A stretch of 8,906 nucleotides of DNA, taken from positions 1 to 8,906 of the forward strand of contig JAFYBD010000120.1 in NCBI GenBank assembly GCA_017540385.1, given 5' to 3'. Under the pieces are notes generated by a model. It saw only the letters and a program-made list of their open reading frames with translations, searched no databases and had not been told where the DNA came from. Source of the stretch: Lentisphaeria bacterium. Lineage in GTDB: Bacteria > Verrucomicrobiota > Lentisphaeria > Victivallales > UBA1829. The stretch's first letter is position 1. Every line of letters starts with the position of its first letter. Of this stretch, positions 1-6,018 are shown one piece after another. A program made the translations under genes and the position numbers.

Positions 1-1397
1 CCGGAGTCGCTTCCGTGCCCGGCACCGCCATCTACGTCTACGAGCCGAAGTACCGTTCCGCCGAGGAACTCCGCGACATGATCGAGGCAGCCGGCGCGAA
101 CGTGGCCGACGACGAGACCGAGACCATCGGCGGCAACGACCTCATCCGCTGCGATACCGGACTGAACCTGCTTGTCTTCAACACCACGCAGTTCTCCCGG
201 AAGAACATCGACAACGTGCTGAAAGAGTACGACCGTCCGTATCCCGAAGTCCGCGCGAAAGTCACCGTCTACGAGCTCTACGCCGAAAACGACGCCAAGC
301 TCGGCCTCGACTTCCAGGCGTGGAAGAACAACGACGGCATCGACCTCTTCAGCACAGGCGGCCGCTTCATGAAGAACTTCACCTCCGACGGTTCCGCGCT
401 CGTCCGCAAGGGCGGCTGGTCCGACACGCAGTATTTCAACTTCAATCCGAAGTGGAACACCAAGTACATCGACTTCCTGACCACCAAGGGCAAGGCGAAA
501 GTCCTGCATACCTGCGAACTCGCGATCCGCAGCGACGCCACCGCCGAGATCGAGCGCACCAACCAGGTCTTCCTGGCCCATCAGGAACCCGCCGGCGACG
601 GCGAATACACCGAAGAGTACATCCACCTCGAGGATGCGACCCCGGGCGTCGACTTCACGCTCTCCGGTTTCACCAAGAACGGACGCGTGATCGACATCTC
701 CGCCTCAGGAGCCGTCACGCTCGACATCGTGCACCTCTCCGGGCCGACCAACACCCAGGCCGAACGCTACTCCATGCGGATCAAGGGCGGTCAGTTCACG
801 GTCGACGGAACTCCCTGCGGCCGCAAGGTCAGCGCGAAGTTCGTCGAAGTCCTGGATGACAACGGCGACGAGATCGAGTTCGAGAGCAACAACGTCCCGG
901 CCTACAAGGGCAACATCGTCACGACCGATGCCTCTGACGAGTTCGGATTCAAGCTCAGCCTCACGCCGTCCATCTCCGAGAAAGCCACCATGCTCAATGT
1001 GAACGTTTCCAACAGCTCGCTCATCGGCTACACCTCCGACGGCAGTCCGCGCATCCAGCAGGGCGCCGGGATCTCGTCCAATTTCATGATCTCCAACGAC
1101 GGCACCAAGCTCGTCATCGGCGGGATCGAGAAGCGCGACGTGGTCAGCGTCTCCGGCGGCGTGCCCATCCTGAAGGATCTCCCGATCCTCGGCTGGGTCT
1201 TCTCCACCGAGAGCGAATCCACCAAGCGCTCCCAGCTGCTCGTCGTGGCCGAGGTCATCCCGGTCCGCGCCGACGACGCCATGCCCGAAGCCGCCGCCGA
1301 TTCCGCGAAGGAGATCGAGTCCGACCTCGAGGGCGCTGGCGGATGGAATACCTGGGGCTATCGTCAGTTCCTCCTCGACTCCGACCGTCTGAAATAA
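1..1397 (+). CDS. Secretin-family outer-membrane channel protein (type II secretion / type IV pilus GspD-PilQ-like), 5' end missing
   Basis: Secretins form multimeric outer-membrane rings that pass folded proteins, pili or phage. The frame is open to the left edge (the codons before the GTG at 15 read G-V-A-S), so the N-terminus is outside the window and that GTG is probably not the start. Numbering from the GTG, residues about 35-75 look like a secretin N-domain (N-L-L-V-F-N then a Y-D-R-P-Y-P-E-V motif), followed by the secretin barrel domain. Its typical end is plain at about residues 384-416: V-P-I-L-K-D-L-P-I-L-G-W-V-F, then S-Q-L-L-V-V-A-E-V-I-P. Between the first barrel strands (to about residue 192) and the usual F-x-L-x-L-T-P segment (about 310-318) lie roughly 115 extra residues that ordinary secretins lack. 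The acidic tail (about 420-460) contains W-N-T-W-G-Y. No pilotin, GspC or pseudopilin gene is visible, so the exact system is unknown. The family call is firm; the subfamily is open. Confidence 0.85.
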   Translation, partial: GVASVPGTAIYVYEPKYRSAEELRDMIEAAGANVADDETETIGGNDLIRCDTGLNLLVFNTTQFSRKNIDNVLKEYDRPYPEVRAKVTVYELYAENDAKLGLDFQAWKNNDGIDLFSTGGRFMKNFTSDGSALVRKGGWSDTQYFNFNPKWNTKYIDFLTTKGKAKVLHTCELAIRSDATAEIERTNQVFLAHQEPAGDGEYTEEYIHLEDATPGVDFTLSGFTKNGRVIDISASGAVTLDIVHLSGPTNTQAERYSMRIKGGQFTVDGTPCGRKVSAKFVEVLDDNGDEIEFESNNVPAYKGNIVTTDASDEFGFKLSLTPSISEKATMLNVNVSNSSLIGYTSDGSPRIQQGAGISSNFMISNDGTKLVIGGIEKRDVVSVSGGVPILKDLPILGWVFSTESESTKRSQLLVVAEVIPVRADDAMPEAAADSAKEIESDLEGAGGWNTWGYRQFLLDSDRLK

Positions 1398-1412
1398 ACA
1401 ATGTCATCGATT

Positions 1413-1440
1413 AAAACTCATCATCCATAAAACTCATCAT
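1413..1440. repeat. Direct repeat of 12 bp upstream of feoA
   Basis: The 12-mer AAAACTCATCAT occurs at 1413-1424 and again at 1429-1440, so the two copies are 16 bp apart start to start, in an AT-rich patch between the secretin stop and feoA. It could be a regulator-binding site in the feoAB promoter region, or a chance or slippage duplication. I could not find convincing -35/-10 elements here, nor a Fur-like or DtxR-like palindrome. Confidence 0.5.
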
Positions 1441-1444
1441 CATC

Positions 1445-1480
1445 GCTTCCGGCAGCGTCCCCCGGGGCCCTGCCGGAAGC
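1445..1480 (+). promoter_or_regulatory. Perfect 11-bp stem-loop just before the feoA ribosome binding site
   Basis: GCTTCCGGCAG (1445-1455) pairs perfectly with CTGCCGGAAGC (1470-1480) around a 14-nt C/G-rich loop. No run of T follows on either strand, so it is not a classical intrinsic terminator. It ends four bases before the AGGAAGG Shine-Dalgarno (1484-1490) of feoA. It could terminate or protect the secretin mRNA 3' end, or lie in the feoAB leader and affect translation or stability. Confidence 0.5.
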
Positions 1481-1496
1481 ACCAGGAAGGTGTACA

Positions 1497-1805
1497 ATGT
1501 CTGAGAAAAAATGCTCCTGCGGATGCGGCTGCGACGCCGCGAAAACGCCCGACTACCGCGTTCCGACAGGCGACGAGATGACCCTCGCGGATCTTCCCGT
1601 CGGTATGACCGCGACCATCGTGAAAGTGATGCCGAAGGCGCGCGGACGCAAGAAGTTCGCCGACGTCGGGCTCGTCCCCGGTACCGAACTCCTCATGGAG
1701 GCCCATGCGCCGTTCGGAGGCCTCCTTCGCGTGAAGATCATGGAGACGAGCATGGCGCTGCACAGCGACGACGCCGCGAACATCGTCCTGAAGAAGGAGG
1801 CATGA
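1497..1805 (+). CDS. feoA: FeoA, small SH3-like partner of the ferrous iron transporter
   Basis: FeoA is a small cytoplasmic SH3-fold protein needed for Fe(II) uptake through FeoB. The 102-residue product has a typical FeoA domain at about residues 29-99: L-A-D-L-P-V-G near the start, R-K-K-F-A-D-V-G-L-V-P-G-T in the middle, and an A-P-F-G-G turn before the last strands. The ATG at 1497 has a good AGGAAGG site six bases upstream. It lies only 4 nt before feoB, and the feoB ribosome binding site (AGGAGG, 1795-1800) is inside the end of this gene, so the two are surely co-transcribed. The odd part is the N-terminal extension of about 28 residues carrying four alternating cysteines (C6, C8, C10, C12) separated by Ser/Gly, which resembles a metal-binding tag and is not part of the core FeoA domain. 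Confidence 0.93.
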   Translation: MSEKKCSCGCGCDAAKTPDYRVPTGDEMTLADLPVGMTATIVKVMPKARGRKKFADVGLVPGTELLMEAHAPFGGLLRVKIMETSMALHSDDAANIVLKKEA

Positions 1806-1809
1806 TTCC

Positions 1810-4143
1810 ATGAAGCAGCATTACAAGGTCGCGCTCGCCGGCAATCCGAACTGCGGCAAGACCTGCATTTTCAACGCTCTTACCGGCGCGCGCCAGCACG
1901 TCGGCAACTATCCGGGCGTCACGGTCGAGAGCAAGTCCGGCAAGTTCACCCTGAACGGCGTCGAAATCGAGCTCATCGACCTGCCCGGCGTGTATTCGCT
2001 TTCCTCCTCCTCCCCGGAAGAGGACGTCGTGTTCCAGGAGCTCACCAAGCCCGGGATCGACCTCATTATCAACGTGGTCGACTCCTCCATCCCGCGCCGC
2101 AGTCTGTACCTGACCACTCAGCTCGCCGAACTCCACATCCCGATGATCCTCGCGTTCAACATGAGCGACGACGCCCGCCGCAAGGGATTCAAGTTCGACA
2201 TCCCGAAGCTCGAGAAGTATTTCGGCTCGCCCATCGCGCAGACCGTCGGCAGCAAGATCGGCGGCGTCCGTCCGCTGCTGGAGCTCCTCGCGAAGACCCT
2301 CGACTCGCTCGAGGACCACGGCGTGCCCATGCTCACCTACGGGCAGGACATCGACGACGCGATCAACGCCGTTTCCGCGAAGATCGACGCGCTGAACGTG
2401 GCGCGTTATGCCCACGTCCCCTCGCGTTTCTTCGCCATCAAGCTGCTCGAGCACGATACCGCCGCCATGCGGATCGAGGATTTCAAATCCGTGATGCCCG
2501 AGGTCGAGGCGCAGATCGCCCACCTGTGGGACAAACATGCCATCGACGCCGACACCTTCATGGCCGACCGGCGTTACGCCATGCTCGCCGGAGCCTGCCG
2601 CGACGCGATTTCCATGACGCATGAACGCCGCCGCGAAATCTCCGACAAGATCGACGCCGTGATGACGAACAAATACCTCGGCCTGCCGCTGTTCTTTGTC
2701 ATCATCTACCTCACCTTCTGGTTCACGTTCACGCTCGCAGATCCCCTCATGGGCATCATCGAGGACGATATCTTCGGCAATCTGAACGACGCGGTGAAGG
2801 CCGCATGGAATCCAGAAACGCTGCCGTTCCTGCGGTCGCTCATCACGGACGGCGTCATCAGCGGCGTCGGCGGCGTGCTCGTCTTCCTGCCGAACATCCT
2901 CTTCCTCTTCTTCGCCATCGCGATCCTCGAGGATTCCGGCTACATGGCCCGCGCGGCCTTCGTGATGGACGGCATCATGCGCAAGTTCGGGCTCCAGGGA
3001 CGTTCCTTCGTCCCGCTCGTGCTCGGGTTCGGCTGCAACGTCCCGGCCATCATGGCCACGCGCACCATCGAGTCCGACCGCGACCGCCGCACCACCATCA
3101 TGGTCCTGCCGCTGATGAGCTGCGGCGCGCGCCTGCCGATCTACGCGCTCATCATCCCCGCGTTCTTCGCCGTGAAATACCAGGCGATGGTCATGTGGAT
3201 CATGTACATCATCGGCGTCGTGATCGCGCTCATCGCCGCCCGCATCATGAAGTCCACGCTCTTCAAGGGCGACGGCGAAGTCTACCTCATGGAGCTCCCG
3301 CCGTACCGCGTCCCGACCCTCCGCAGTCTGCTGCTGCACATGTGGGACCGCGGCCGCATGTATCTGCAGAAAGCCGGTACCATCATCCTCGGCACCAGCA
3401 TCGTGCTGTATATCTGCAATACGTACCCCGAGAAGACCGAATTCAGCAAGGACTACGACGCTCAGATCGCGCAGATTGAGGCGCAGACTCTGTCAGAAGA
3501 ACAGCTCGCCGTGCTGGACGCCGCTTCGAAGACCGAAGCGCTCGCCGGCATCTTCGACGAAGAAGTGATGAAGGACGTCCGCGAGAACAAGGCCGTCCCG
3601 GACGAGGTGCTCGAAGCTCTCGGCGAACAGGAAGGTCTCGAACTCGCAGAAGACGTGCAGGGCGTGATCGACGCCGCGCAGGAACGCTCCGACGCGATCG
3701 CCGCGGTCGAAAACGAACGCCTCGCCGAGCTCATGGAGTTCACTGCGTCCGGCCGCATCGGCCGCGCCCTCGAACCCATCTTCCGCCCCATCGGATTCGA
3801 CTGGAAGCTCACGACCGCATCCATCGGCGCGCTCGCCGCGAAGGAAGTCTTCGTGGCCCAGCTCGGCATCCTCTATTCCGAGGGCGAGGCCGACGAGGAA
3901 TCCGTCCCGCTCCGCGAACAGCTCCGCGCGAATTACACCCCGCTCCAGGGATTCTGCATCATGCTCTTCTGCCTGCTCTCGATCCCGTGTTTCGCCACGC
4001 TGGCCGTGATCAAGCGCGAGCTGAACTCCTGGAAGGCGATGTTTGCCGAGACAGCCGGGCTCTTCCTGCTCGCGTACATCCTGACCATGATCGTGTACCA
4101 GGCGGGCACGCTGCTCCACATCGGCACAACCATGCTCCAGTAA
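1810..4143 (+). CDS. feoB: FeoB, GTP-driven ferrous iron transporter
   Basis: FeoB is the inner-membrane Fe(II) importer with a cytoplasmic G-protein domain. Of 777 residues, the N-terminal GTPase has G1 G-N-P-N-C-G-K-T (11-18), the G2 threonine in Y-P-G-V-T (34-38), G3 D-L-P-G (57-60) and G4 N-M-S-D (117-120), followed by a helical GDI-like region to about 285. The membrane part starts near residue 290 and holds the two gate signatures, G-C-N-V-P (408-412) and M-S-C-G-A-R-L-P (436-443), both with the conserved cysteine (C409, C438). The conserved G-R-I-G-R-A-L-E-P (648-656) and W-K motifs follow, then a final P-C-F-A-T-L-A segment. Between N537-P540 and residue 647 there is about 105 residues of charged, Glu/Ala-rich, mostly helical-looking sequence, where many FeoB proteins have only a few tens of residues. 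The start is 4 nt after feoA with AGGAGG nine bases upstream. The protein appears intact. Confidence 0.96.
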   Translation: MKQHYKVALAGNPNCGKTCIFNALTGARQHVGNYPGVTVESKSGKFTLNGVEIELIDLPGVYSLSSSSPEEDVVFQELTKPGIDLIINVVDSSIPRRSLYLTTQLAELHIPMILAFNMSDDARRKGFKFDIPKLEKYFGSPIAQTVGSKIGGVRPLLELLAKTLDSLEDHGVPMLTYGQDIDDAINAVSAKIDALNVARYAHVPSRFFAIKLLEHDTAAMRIEDFKSVMPEVEAQIAHLWDKHAIDADTFMADRRYAMLAGACRDAISMTHERRREISDKIDAVMTNKYLGLPLFFVIIYLTFWFTFTLADPLMGIIEDDIFGNLNDAVKAAWNPETLPFLRSLITDGVISGVGGVLVFLPNILFLFFAIAILEDSGYMARAAFVMDGIMRKFGLQGRSFVPLVLGFGCNVPAIMATRTIESDRDRRTTIMVLPLMSCGARLPIYALIIPAFFAVKYQAMVMWIMYIIGVVIALIAARIMKSTLFKGDGEVYLMELPPYRVPTLRSLLLHMWDRGRMYLQKAGTIILGTSIVLYICNTYPEKTEFSKDYDAQIAQIEAQTLSEEQLAVLDAASKTEALAGIFDEEVMKDVRENKAVPDEVLEALGEQEGLELAEDVQGVIDAAQERSDAIAAVENERLAELMEFTASGRIGRALEPIFRPIGFDWKLTTASIGALAAKEVFVAQLGILYSEGEADEESVPLREQLRANYTPLQGFCIMLFCLLSIPCFATLAVIKRELNSWKAMFAETAGLFLLAYILTMIVYQAGTLLHIGTTMLQ

Positions 4144-4172
4144 TAAGCCAATGCCGAACTGCGTTCAAATGT

Positions 4173-4229
4173 GCCCGGGAATAGCCGGGCGCTCCCGAAG
4201 TCCAGGCGTCAGCCTGGCGCTGCAGGGAG
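4173..4229. repeat. Two adjacent stem-loops after feoB, possible REP-like intergenic element
   Basis: GCCCGG (4173-4178) pairs with CCGGGC (4185-4190) around a 6-nt loop. CCAGGC (4202-4207) pairs with GCCTGG (4212-4217) around GTCA, and this second hairpin is enclosed by CTCCC (4192-4196) and GGGAG (4225-4229). Neither is followed by a T-run. A compact, non-coding, doubly folded segment right after a stop codon resembles the dispersed intergenic repeats of many bacteria. Whether it recurs in the genome cannot be seen here. Confidence 0.4.
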
Positions 4230-4245
4230 GCATGGATAGAGTTTA

Positions 4246-4307
4246 CAAAAAGGGGAGAAAAAAAGGGTAATGGGAAAAGAAAAAGGGAGGTAGTGTGTAG
4301 GGAGAGG
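4246..4307 (+). other. Purine-rich intergenic tract
   Basis: From about 4246 to 4307 the plus strand is almost all A and G, with runs of A and G broken only by a few T, mostly in the TAGTGTGTAG stretch. No open frame or ribosome binding site is evident. It separates the paired hairpins from the terminator hairpin. Its role is unknown; it may simply be low-complexity spacer between convergent genes. Confidence 0.4.
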
Positions 4308-4354
4308 CCGGCCCCGTGCGATGACATCAATCGGGTGCCGGCCTCGATTTGTTT
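4304..4354 (+). terminator. Likely intrinsic terminator of feoAB
   Basis: GAGGCCGGC (4304-4312) pairs perfectly with GCCGGCCTC (4337-4345). The stem continues with CCCG (4313-4316) against CGGG (4332-4335) after one bulged T, around a 15-nt loop. It is followed by GATTTGTTT, a modest U-tract in the feoAB direction. It lies about 160 nt after the feoB stop and just before the oppositely oriented antitoxin gene, where it would stop transcription running into that gene antisense. On the minus strand no T-run follows directly. Confidence 0.55.
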
Positions 4355-4372
4355 CAAAAAATTGCTTGTCGC

Positions 4373-4723
4373 TTAAAGCAGCGCGACCTTCTTGCCGCAG
4401 GCTCGGGCGTATTTCGCAAGCGTGGAGAAGGAAATGTTCTTCCTGCCGTGTTCGACGGCCGCGATATAGGTGGGGTTGGTTCCCATACGCTTCGCGATTT
4501 CCTTCTGGGTCAGGCCCGCTTCGCGCCGTGCCTTGTACATGGCTTCCACGAGCTCCATGCGTGCGAACGTGGCTTCGATTTCCGCCTGATTCGCCGGGTC
4601 GTTGAAATATGCGTCACGTCTGAGCTCGTCCTCATCCGGGATGCCTTTCTTTGCCCTCTCGACGATTGCCGCAATGTCCGCGGAGATTTCCTCGTCGGTC
4701 CAGTCGTTTTGGCGTTTCTTCAT
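4373..4723 (-). CDS. HigA-like antitoxin with XRE-type helix-turn-helix domain
   Basis: Antitoxins of this class bind and neutralise the paired ribosome-dependent RNase and repress their own operon. The 116-residue product has a clear Cro/C1-type HTH at about residues 57-112: A-R-R-E-A-G-L-T-Q-K-E-I-A-K-R-M-G (65-81), then N-P-T-Y-I-A-A-V-E-H-G-R (83-94), and the usual I-S-F-S-T-L-A-K-Y-A ending. An acidic N-terminal extension of about 55 residues precedes it, so the DNA-binding domain is at the C-terminus. The extension may be the toxin-binding part, which is inference. The ATG overlaps the toxin stop by 4 nt (ATGA), and AGAGG lies six bases upstream (4730-4734). Toxin-first gene order matches HigBA. 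The exact family name is less sure than the antitoxin role. Confidence 0.85.
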   Translation of the reverse strand: MKKRQNDWTDEEISADIAAIVERAKKGIPDEDELRRDAYFNDPANQAEIEATFARMELVEAMYKARREAGLTQKEIAKRMGTNPTYIAAVEHGRKNISFSTLAKYARACGKKVALL

Positions 4724-5082
4724 AAAGCACCTCTTTGTATAAGAAGTTTAAGCATTCTGCGTGCTTGTTTCAGTTCTTTTGCCGGTATGAATTCTGTTTT
4801 CTTGACATAGCCGTGAATGCCATAGAAGATGTCATACCGGCCGTAGACATAGAAAACGCGAATATTCCCGGACTGCATTACTCTTATGGCGAAAAGCCCC
4901 TCGCCCTCTATCTTTTCTCCATACGGATAATTGAGATGGCCATCCCGCTCGAGTTTGAGGACAATGTCATCGAACTCGTGTTTGACATCTTCGCTTTGTT
5001 CACGAAAGAAGTCCTTTACTCTGCCAAGCAGAACAAAGTGTTTTTTCTTTGCGGGTCGGGTCGTTTTCTGCGGTTCTTCCAT
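4720..5082 (-). CDS. HigB/RelE-like toxin (phage Gp49-like family)
   Basis: RelE-superfamily toxins cleave mRNA on the ribosome. The 120-residue product has the signature of the Gp49-like/HigB group: G-L-F-A-I-R-V (62-68), N-I-R-V-F-Y-V-Y (73-80), then I-H-G-Y-V-K-K-T (89-96) and P-A-K-E-L-K-Q-A (100-107). The first 15 residues are a basic leader (K-T-T-R-P-A-K-K-K). The frame can be opened further upstream at a TTG (5127), but the ATG at 5082 has AGGAG nine bases upstream (5092-5096), so I use it. It is the first gene of a two-gene operon, with the antitoxin start overlapping its stop. The key basic and aromatic residues are present, so it is probably functional, although I cannot test activity. 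Confidence 0.84.
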   Translation of the reverse strand: MEEPQKTTRPAKKKHFVLLGRVKDFFREQSEDVKHEFDDIVLKLERDGHLNYPYGEKIEGEGLFAIRVMQSGNIRVFYVYGRYDIFYGIHGYVKKTEFIPAKELKQARRMLKLLIQRGAL

Positions 5083-5166
5083 TTTTAGTGTCTCCTTTCT
5101 TAGACTTATATTACTTTTTCCAGGCAATGCTCCTTTCTCTTTGAGGTTATTGTTTCATTGAGAATA

Positions 5167-5194
5167 AATATATCCCATCGGATAGGTTTTTCAA
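5167..5194 (-). promoter_or_regulatory. Promoter of the higBA pair with an inverted repeat in its spacer
   Basis: On the minus strand, TTGAAA (5194-5189) and TATATT (5172-5167) are 16 bp apart and each matches the sigma-70 consensus at 5 of 6 positions. The implied start of transcription is near 5160, about 78 nt before the toxin ATG. Inside the spacer and touching the -10, TATCC (5171-5175) and GGATA (5180-5184) form an inverted repeat with a 4-bp gap. That is a natural place for the antitoxin to bind and repress its own operon; this role is inference. Confidence 0.65.
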
Positions 5195-5284
5195 GCCCAG
5201 GAAGTCTTTTTTTTTGAAAAAAATGATTCCGCGTCTGTTGTCTGCTGACAATGGGGGATGCCGGTGTAGTGGCGGGGGCAGGGC
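5195..5284. other. Short gap between the metalloregulator stop and the higBA promoter
   Basis: This holds a T9-G-A7 stretch (5207-5223) and a small inverted repeat TTGTC-TGCT-GACAA (5238-5251). On the minus strand the hairpin precedes the T7 run by 14 nt, too far for a normal intrinsic terminator, so termination after the regulator gene is not convincingly marked. No gene is seen. Confidence 0.35.
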
Positions 5285-5947
5285 TCACGCCCTCGGGGCG
5301 GGCTGGACCCAGATATTTTCGGCGGCGGCGATGCCGATGGAGAGCGGCTGGCCGTCGCGGGTGACGCGGACGGCGGAACGGTCGAGCGAGAAGCCTTCGA
5401 CGGTCACAGTGTCGCCGGGTTTCAGTCCCGTGACGGCATCCGGCGCGAGATTGCGCCCGAATTTCTCCACAATGGCTTTTTCGCCGGGCTTGCAGTCGGA
5501 GAGGACTGTGAGACCGGGCAGGCCCATTGCCTCGGTCAGATAGGTCTGCAATGCGCGCGCGTCGGAACGCTTCGCGATGGCCTCGGAGAACAGCACGAAC
5601 CGTTCGATGGTGTCGCAGTCGATCAGGTGTTCCAGGCGGCAGGCGGTCTCTGACGCCTTGTCGAGCGGGAGCCCGAGGATTCCGGAGAAGAACTGCTTCA
5701 GCACGCGGTGGTGGTGCATCACGTCCTCGGCGATCTCGCGGCCCTTCTCCGTGAGCTGGACCGGGTAATGCGTATTGTAGACGATGCAGCCCATTTTCTC
5801 GAGCTGGCGCAGCGCCCCGGTCACGGACGGCATCTTCACGTTCAGTTTCGCGGCGATTTCCTTGGCGTGAGCGTGCCCCTCGACGGCAATCAGCTCGGCG
5901 ATTGCTTCGAGGTAGTCTTCCAGGCTTTCTGTCAACTGTTCCACCAT
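5285..5947 (-). CDS. DtxR/MntR-family metal-dependent transcriptional regulator
   Basis: These dimeric repressors bind DNA when loaded with Fe(II) or Mn(II). The 220-residue product has an N-terminal winged helix (about 5-70; L-T-E-S-L-E-D-Y-L-E-A-I, then P-S-V-T-G-A-L-R-Q-L), a dimerisation and metal domain (about 71-140) and a C-terminal SH3/FeoA-like domain (about 149-215; L-K-P-G-D-T-V). By eye alignment the primary metal site would be D11, C103, E106 and H107. Aspartate at the first position is MntR-like, while C-x-x-E-H is DtxR-like. Of the DtxR ancillary ligands only H80 is clearly kept (K84 and S99 at the others). I chose the ATG at 5947, with GGAG six bases upstream, over an ATG at 5974 that has AAGGA directly abutting it; family members begin near L-T-E-S-L-E-D-Y. 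The gene is convergent with feoAB with higBA between. Whether it senses Fe or Mn is undecided. Confidence 0.93.
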   Translation of the reverse strand: MVEQLTESLEDYLEAIAELIAVEGHAHAKEIAAKLNVKMPSVTGALRQLEKMGCIVYNTHYPVQLTEKGREIAEDVMHHHRVLKQFFSGILGLPLDKASETACRLEHLIDCDTIERFVLFSEAIAKRSDARALQTYLTEAMGLPGLTVLSDCKPGEKAIVEKFGRNLAPDAVTGLKPGDTVTVEGFSLDRSAVRVTRDGQPLSIGIAAAENIWVQPAPRA

Positions 5948-5977
5948 GATGGTCTCCGTGCTCAGGGGGTGCATTCC

Positions 5978-5991
5978 TTAGCTTGGACTAA
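5978..5991. promoter_or_regulatory. Candidate DtxR-family operator at the regulator's own promoter
   Basis: TTAG (5978-5981) and CTAA (5988-5991) form an inverted repeat with a 6-bp gap; read on the minus strand this is TTTAGTCCAAGCTAAGG. TTAG/CTAA half-sites are typical of DtxR/SirR-type operators. It abuts the -10 element and spans the expected transcription start, where a bound repressor would block its own gene. The match is short and autoregulation is inference. Confidence 0.45.
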
Positions 5992-6018
5992 ATATACCAC
6001 GGATTCGGAAAATAGCAA
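5991..6018 (-). promoter_or_regulatory. Promoter of the metalloregulator gene
   Basis: On the minus strand TTGCTA (6018-6013) and TATATT (5996-5991) are separated by 16 bp. The implied transcription start is close to 5984, giving a leader of about 37 nt before the ATG at 5947. The -35 is a fair match and the -10 a good one. Confidence 0.55.

Noticed and set aside
1398..1496. Fur or DtxR box before feoA
   Set aside because: I looked for GATAAT-type and TTAG/CTAA palindromes and found none; only a direct repeat and a hairpin are present.
1738..3339. Long minus-strand open frame of 533 codons opposite feoB
   Set aside because: It lies wholly antisense to the feoA end and feoB, is rich in D, H, R, E and V as expected from the reverse of GC-rich codons, and has no family signature.
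2805..3479. Plus-strand open frame of 224 codons inside feoB
   Set aside because: It is an R/H-rich shifted frame of feoB with no ribosome binding site.
4173..4217. CRISPR array or tRNA in the feoB-higA gap
   Set aside because: The hairpins have different sequences and no regular spacing, and there is no cloverleaf or CCA end.
5083..5127. Toxin start at the TTG at 5127
   Set aside because: The ATG at 5082 has a well-placed AGGAG, and the upstream codons fall in the leader with a Shine-Dalgarno-like copy too close to the TTG.
5207..5251. Intrinsic terminator after the regulator gene
   Set aside because: The hairpin has only 5 bp and the T-run on the minus strand is 14 nt away.
5948..5974. 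Regulator start at the ATG at 5974
   Set aside because: AAGGA directly abuts that ATG, while the ATG at 5947 has GGAG at six bases and matches the family N-terminus.
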